DNA of 34,084 nucleotides from Lachnospiraceae bacterium. Its GTDB lineage: Bacteria; Bacillota; Clostridia; Lachnospirales; Lachnospiraceae. The DNA is taken from the NCBI GenBank assembly GCA_017433725.1, contig JAFRGQ010000061.1:1-34084 (forward strand), read 5' to 3'. A program made the position numbers and the translations under genes. The notes under the pieces are model-generated. The model worked only from the letters and a program-made list of their open reading frames with translations, was not told where the DNA came from and did not search any database. Below are positions 30,635 to 34,084 of this stretch, piece by piece; within the stretch, counting starts at the first letter, position 1; the number at the start of each line of letters is the position of its first letter.

Positions 30635-31350
30635 AACTCTATCTCCTTTTTCCTGAAAACAACTGTTGCAAGAAGAAGCGCACCGCCGATATAGACAACT
30701 ACTGCGGGAATGATCTGATAACCGACATTTCCTGCAGAAATCTGCGCATAGGCGGCATCGAGAAGGCCGTCGAAATAATACTGGTAGACCGGAACCTTCA
30801 GGAGGGTCTCTATCAGGTTAAGAGTTATTCCGAGGAATGATGAGAGCAAAACAAGCGCAATGATTCCGGGTGCTGTACTCCATGTCAGGTAAACAAAGAA
30901 GGATGCAATCGCCAGGTATCCTACGGTCCTGATATAGTAGATGAAGATGTAAAATGCAAGCGAAGCGCTCTGCAAGGGCGAGGCGCCTACGGTGAAAACG
31001 ATATTTCTCACGAAGTAGATCAGTTCCACGACCGCAAATAATAAGCCGGACAGAATCAGGCACTCAAGGAATTTTGTCATAACGACCCGGGTCCGTGATA
31101 TTCCTCTTCCGATGATGCACTGTATGGCGCCTGTTTTCAGCTCGTCTCCGAACACGGACAGGTAAACATTGAGAGAAACGGTGACCGGAACAGCGAACTT
31201 GATCATAGCTCTTTCAATGTTCAGCGTATCGGATGTATACTTTGACAATCCGCCGGCCAGGAAAAAAAACACTGATGTGAGGAAGAGCCATATGTAGAAG
31301 GATCTTTTTCTCAGGATTCTCCTCAGATCGGCTTTAAGCAGATTTCTCAT
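30631..31350 (-). CDS. ABC-2 type permease (first of the pair)
   Basis: A 239-residue membrane protein with about six helices, starting MRNLLKADLRRILRKRSFYIWLF and containing SVFGDELKTGAIQCIIGRGISRTRVVMTKFLE, characteristic of ABC-2 permeases. The start overlaps the end of the ATPase-derived gene (31347-31350, ATGA) and its own end overlaps the next permease. So ATPase, permease and permease were one translationally coupled operon. The cargo is unknown. Confidence 0.85.
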   Translation of the reverse strand: MRNLLKADLRRILRKRSFYIWLFLTSVFFFLAGGLSKYTSDTLNIERAMIKFAVPVTVSLNVYLSVFGDELKTGAIQCIIGRGISRTRVVMTKFLECLILSGLLFAVVELIYFVRNIVFTVGASPLQSASLAFYIFIYYIRTVGYLAIASFFVYLTWSTAPGIIALVLLSSFLGITLNLIETLLKVPVYQYYFDGLLDAAYAQISAGNVGYQIIPAVVVYIGGALLLATVVFRKKEIEF

Positions 31351-33830
31351 TCTTTGTTTCCTCCGATCAACTTGAAATAGAAATCTTCCAGTGTGGATTT
31401 TTCATGTATTTCTCTTGTGATCTTTACGCCGCCTTCCGTGAGAAGCTTCTTCGCCTTCTCAAGATCATCGACGGAGATCTCAACAGAAGCCTGTTTTTCC
31501 ATCAGATCGTCCTGTGTTATTTCTTTCAGAATCGTCCCCTCGTTCACGAATCCGAACCGGTCAGCCGTATGTTCCAGCTCCCCGAGGATGTGGGAGGATA
31601 CTATGACGGTCATCCCGTATTCCGAGCGGAACTTTTTTATCATGTTCCGGACGTCGGCGATGCCCTGAGGGTCCAGACCGTTCGTCGGTTCGTCGAGGAT
31701 GAGCAGCTCGGGATTTCCGAGGATGGCATTTGCAATGCCGAGTCTCTGCTGCATACCGAGAGAGAAACCCTTGAAGGGCGTTTTGACATTTTCCAGACCG
31801 ACGAGTTTCAGGACTCTGTCGATTTCCGCAGGCACTTCCTTGTTCGGAATGCCCTTGACGGTCGCGTAATGTTTCTTCTTTTCGAGATACATACCGTCTC
31901 CGGATTTTACATCATAGGTCTTATAGAACTCGTCAAATTGCTGGAGACCCACATTTACTCGCAGATAACCGAGCGGGTGCACATCAGGTGCGTATATGGT
32001 CTCCTCTTCTTTCTGGGTATGAACTGCCGCAAATACTTTACCGTAGTGTCTGAAGTACTTGTCATAGTCAAATCCGGGCATACTTTCCGCTATTTTAAGT
32101 GTCACTCGTATTCCGCCCATATCCGCAGTAGCCTCCTGGGCTACGTTGCTGCCGTTGATTCTGTTCGCACCCTTAAAGGGAACGATCGTAGAGTAATACT
32201 GTGCGACCTTGTCATTTTTGTCTGAGAAGGCCATCTGGTCCTCTGCGGGCATCCACTGCATTTCGAATCCGTCTTTATCATATCTGACGCCGGTATTGTC
32301 AAAGCCGTGTGTGATTTCGTGTCCTACGATACTGCCGATTCCGGCAAGTAATTCCTCATCGGAAATATCTGCCCGATATATGGGGTCTTCAAGTATGCCG
32401 ACAAATATGTAAATGCCGTTGTTATTGGGGATATAGACCGCATTGGTCTGCGTCGTACTGATACCGGTCTCATAAGGATCCCAGAATGTTCTGTCGAAAG
32501 GCTTCGTTGAGAGATCGGCCTGTCTCCTGAGGTATGCCTTATATGTTTCGTATGCTGCCTCTACCAGATTACCGCCGTCCTCTTTCGAGGTGATATTTAC
32601 ATCGGAGAAATCCAGAATTTCTTCAGACGGATGAGCGATATGTATAGAAATTGCATCCAGTTTTTCAATACATGCAGCCTTACCCTTTTCCGACATCCAG
32701 TCTTCATGCGAAAAGACATCGTGATAGGTCTCGATGATCTTTTCGGTCATTTTTAAGAGACGGTCATAACCGGAATCATCGACGTACTTGCTCGTGTAAT
32801 TCTGATCGAGTGCCGCTTCCAGAATCGGATCCCTGGCAATCAGATCGTCGAACAGGGCTGCATTTTTGTCATCATCGGACTCTTTCTTCTCATCGGGTTT
32901 TTTCTTAACCTGTCTCGATTGACCGAGCTCCAGGTATTTTTTTAATGTATCCTTATCCAGATAGGTTACGGTTTTCCTGATATATTGGACTATGAGGAAA
33001 GATTTCAGCTCCGCAAGGTTGGACTCCCTGCACATCTGAGCGAGCTGCCGCAGGTAAGTCATATCGACGAGGTACCTTTCAGTGTCCTGTAAGCCCAACG
33101 AGTCCAGATAGGCGAGGACAGGGTAGCTCTCTGCCGCCTGTTCGAGGTCTGATCTGCTGTAAGACAGGTCACGAAAGTCGTTCGATGTGAGGTTGCCCTG
33201 TTTGGAAGCGATTGTTTTTTCCATGCGGAAGTTCTCATCTACGATCCGGCCGGCTGCAGATGCGTCATAGCCCGCTTCTTTAAGAATGAATTCTATTTGG
33301 TCGCGGGTACACTCTATTTTGTCAAGCGCGTTGTTATCCAGATTATAGTAGGTCTCGGTGTTATCACCGAACGTCAGCTCAGGGAATGAAAGATATGTAG
33401 TGTATGCAGTGGGGTCCGCCGGAGAGTGTACGACTTTTACCATTAAAAGCGGAGCGATGGCCAGAGGGTTGTCCTCAGTGCTGCAGATCCATCTGTAGAG
33501 ATCATCGATGCTGCCGATCGACTCGATCTTTTCAAGATATTTTTTCAGGGGCTCGATTCCCTGACTCTTTCTGAGGTCAAGGTCTTCAGCGAGAGCTGCG
33601 TATTTTCGGACTTCATCCAGGCCTTTGTTCCGAATGGATGCATCTTCGAGCAGCTCACGTTTTCGCTGAAGGGACAGATCGTGGATTTCTTTTAAAGGGG
33701 TGTTCGGAATGTTCTCATCGAGAATAATTTCTTTCATGATTGCAGCGGCGAAGTCATCCTGCAGTCGGTATTCGGCGCTTGTGTCAACGGCGCCTTCAAG
33801 AAGAATAGGCAAGGATTCTCGGTAATTCAA
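31347..33830 (-). CDS. Chimera: 5'-truncated M13 metallopeptidase fused to the C-terminal half of an ABC ATPase
   Basis: One 827-codon frame from two unrelated genes. Residues about 20-650 are an M13 (PepO/neprilysin) peptidase with zinc motif H504-E-I-T-H508, third ligand E566 in EATADMGG, and NAVYIPNNN before it. From about 654 the sequence is the second half of an ABC ATPase: signature FSLGMQQRLG, Walker B LLILDEP, SSHILGELE. Walker A and the Q-loop are missing, so it cannot bind ATP normally. The peptidase loses its last C-terminal residues and also its signal or lipobox; the frame opens at a TTG without a good binding site. The ATPase end overlaps the permease start by 4 bp. A deletion joining neighbouring genes explains this best. 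Confidence 0.8.
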   Translation of the reverse strand: MNYRESLPILLEGAVDTSAEYRLQDDFAAAIMKEIILDENIPNTPLKEIHDLSLQRKRELLEDASIRNKGLDEVRKYAALAEDLDLRKSQGIEPLKKYLEKIESIGSIDDLYRWICSTEDNPLAIAPLLMVKVVHSPADPTAYTTYLSFPELTFGDNTETYYNLDNNALDKIECTRDQIEFILKEAGYDASAAGRIVDENFRMEKTIASKQGNLTSNDFRDLSYSRSDLEQAAESYPVLAYLDSLGLQDTERYLVDMTYLRQLAQMCRESNLAELKSFLIVQYIRKTVTYLDKDTLKKYLELGQSRQVKKKPDEKKESDDDKNAALFDDLIARDPILEAALDQNYTSKYVDDSGYDRLLKMTEKIIETYHDVFSHEDWMSEKGKAACIEKLDAISIHIAHPSEEILDFSDVNITSKEDGGNLVEAAYETYKAYLRRQADLSTKPFDRTFWDPYETGISTTQTNAVYIPNNNGIYIFVGILEDPIYRADISDEELLAGIGSIVGHEITHGFDNTGVRYDKDGFEMQWMPAEDQMAFSDKNDKVAQYYSTIVPFKGANRINGSNVAQEATADMGGIRVTLKIAESMPGFDYDKYFRHYGKVFAAVHTQKEEETIYAPDVHPLGYLRVNVGLQQFDEFYKTYDVKSGDGMYLEKKKHYATVKGIPNKEVPAEIDRVLKLVGLENVKTPFKGFSLGMQQRLGIANAILGNPELLILDEPTNGLDPQGIADVRNMIKKFRSEYGMTVIVSSHILGELEHTADRFGFVNEGTILKEITQDDLMEKQASVEISVDDLEKAKKLLTEGGVKITREIHEKSTLEDFYFKLIGGNKE

Positions 33831-33839
33831 TTGCCGAGA
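33817..33839. repeat. Inverted repeat spanning the chimeric gene start
   Basis: Eleven-base arms (33817-33827, 33829-33839) with one G-U-type mismatch around a single base; the TTG start of the chimeric gene lies in it. It may mark the edge of the neighbouring IS or be a terminator-like hairpin. Confidence 0.5.
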
Positions 33840-33867
33840 GGAATTGCCCCTTTTTTATCCATTAATA

Positions 33868-33907
33868 TGAACAAATGTTTGCAAACATGCGTTCGGCGTG
33901 ATATACT
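33868..33907 (+). promoter_or_regulatory. Promoter with two abutting LexA-like boxes upstream of TnpA
   Basis: TTGCAA (33879-33884) and TATACT (33902-33907), 17-bp spacer. TGAACAAATGTTTG (33868-33881) and, on the other strand, CGAACGCATGTTTG (33882-33895) match the LexA consensus CGAACRNRYGTTYC at 12 and 13 of 14 positions. They lie end to end, and the -35 spans the join, so both boxes overlap the promoter. Together they form a 14-bp palindrome (33875-33888) that could alternatively be an IS200/IS605 end hairpin. Confidence 0.6.
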
Positions 33908-33926
33908 AGTTGTAAGAAAACAAATA

Positions 33927-34084
33927 TTGTCAGATACAGGACCTGTGTGTAATATTAACTACCATGTGGTATGGTGCGTGAAGTACCGTCGTAAGATCAT
34001 CACCCCTCAGAAAGAACAGTTCCTGAAAGATCCTGTACAGGAGATTGCACGGGACAAGGGCTTTACTGTACATCTTTTCGAAGC
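33927..34084 (+). mobile_element. tnpA: IS200/IS605-family transposase TnpA, 5' part (runs off the window)
   Basis: The reading frame continues past the right edge. It encodes VCNINYHVVWCVKYRRKII, the first strand and helix of the Y1 (HUH) single-strand transposase, followed by TPQKEQFLKD and an EIARDKGFTVH segment typical of IS200/IS605 TnpA. The HUH and catalytic tyrosine parts lie beyond the window. TTG 33927 is the first start after the probable transcription start; GTG 33945 (AGGA close by) and an earlier in-frame ATG 33867, upstream of the promoter, are alternatives. Confidence 0.85.

Noticed and set aside
31404-32225. 273-codon plus-strand frame
   Set aside because: Antisense to the M13/ABC chimera; no recognisable domain.
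1-34084. CRISPR arrays, tRNA or rRNA genes, T-boxes
   Set aside because: Looked for regular 25-40 bp spaced repeats, cloverleaf/CCA patterns and T-box cores; none seen. The only tandem repeats are the 30-bp linker, the 73-bp block and an 11-bp pair.

Overview
The window looks like a chromosomal stretch of an anaerobic Bacillota (Clostridia, probably Lachnospiraceae). The signs are strong AGGAGG-type ribosome binding sites, TTG and GTG starts, near-consensus sigma-A promoters with 17-bp spacers, a NimA-like flavoprotein, an oxygen-sensitive Fe-S serine dehydratase, a SpoIIE-type phosphatase, a LacI-controlled fructan/sucrose locus and B. subtilis-type LexA boxes. The taxonomic placement is inference from gene content; there is no rRNA or tRNA gene in the window to test it.

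Layout. 1-1865: a duplicated 52-bp palindromic repeat, an LD-carboxypeptidase plus YccF pair (+), then a long nested-palindrome element that looks like a MITE/REP. 1874-3720 (-): a three-gene operon (HD hydrolase, NimA-like flavoprotein, RmlD-like reductase). 3933-7127 (-): a UvrD/PcrA helicase whose -35 lies inside a LexA-box match, preceded by an alpha/beta hydrolase. 7343-9858 (+): a methyltransferase-esterase fusion joined by a 10-residue repeat linker, then a zinc-ribbon membrane protein broken by two single-base poly-T frameshifts. 10123-16288: a divergent carbohydrate locus with a LacI regulator (-) facing a GH32 fructosidase, a sugar-binding lipoprotein and two permeases (+), with no ATPase. 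16621-19098 (+): serine uptake and deamination (SstT plus L-serine dehydratase). 19454-22867 (+): a SorE-like dehydrogenase and a mannitol-type PTS EIICBA behind a promoter flanked by two identical operator-like sites.

23101-24329: remains of an SDR reductase and an Fe-S-motif GMC oxidoreductase fused by a deletion. 24365-25587 (-): a sugar O-acetyltransferase and a two-TM protein. 25845-26633 (+): an acyl-ACP thioesterase whose 3' end runs into three 73-bp tandem repeats. 26851-28852 (-): a SpoIIE-type phosphatase and a 72-residue double-glycine leader peptide. 29153-29773 (+): a short formate/nitrite-type channel. 29885-33830 (-): two ABC-2 permeases downstream of a chimeric gene in which a 5'-truncated M13 metallopeptidase is fused to the second half of an ABC ATPase. 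At the right edge an IS200/IS605 TnpA starts behind a promoter carrying two abutting LexA-like boxes.

Function. Most of the window is catabolic housekeeping: fructoside, hexitol and serine use feeding glycolysis and pyruvate, plus membrane, envelope and DNA repair genes. The unusual part is the amount of gene damage or fusion (two poly-T frameshifts, the SDR/GMC junction, the M13/ABC junction, an IS at the edge) and the many short perfect hairpins between genes. No complete undescribed multi-gene system is evident. The best leads are the double-glycine peptide, the methyltransferase-esterase fusion, the M13-ABC chimera, the SorE/mannitol-PTS pairing and the LexA-like sites at the IS200 promoter.
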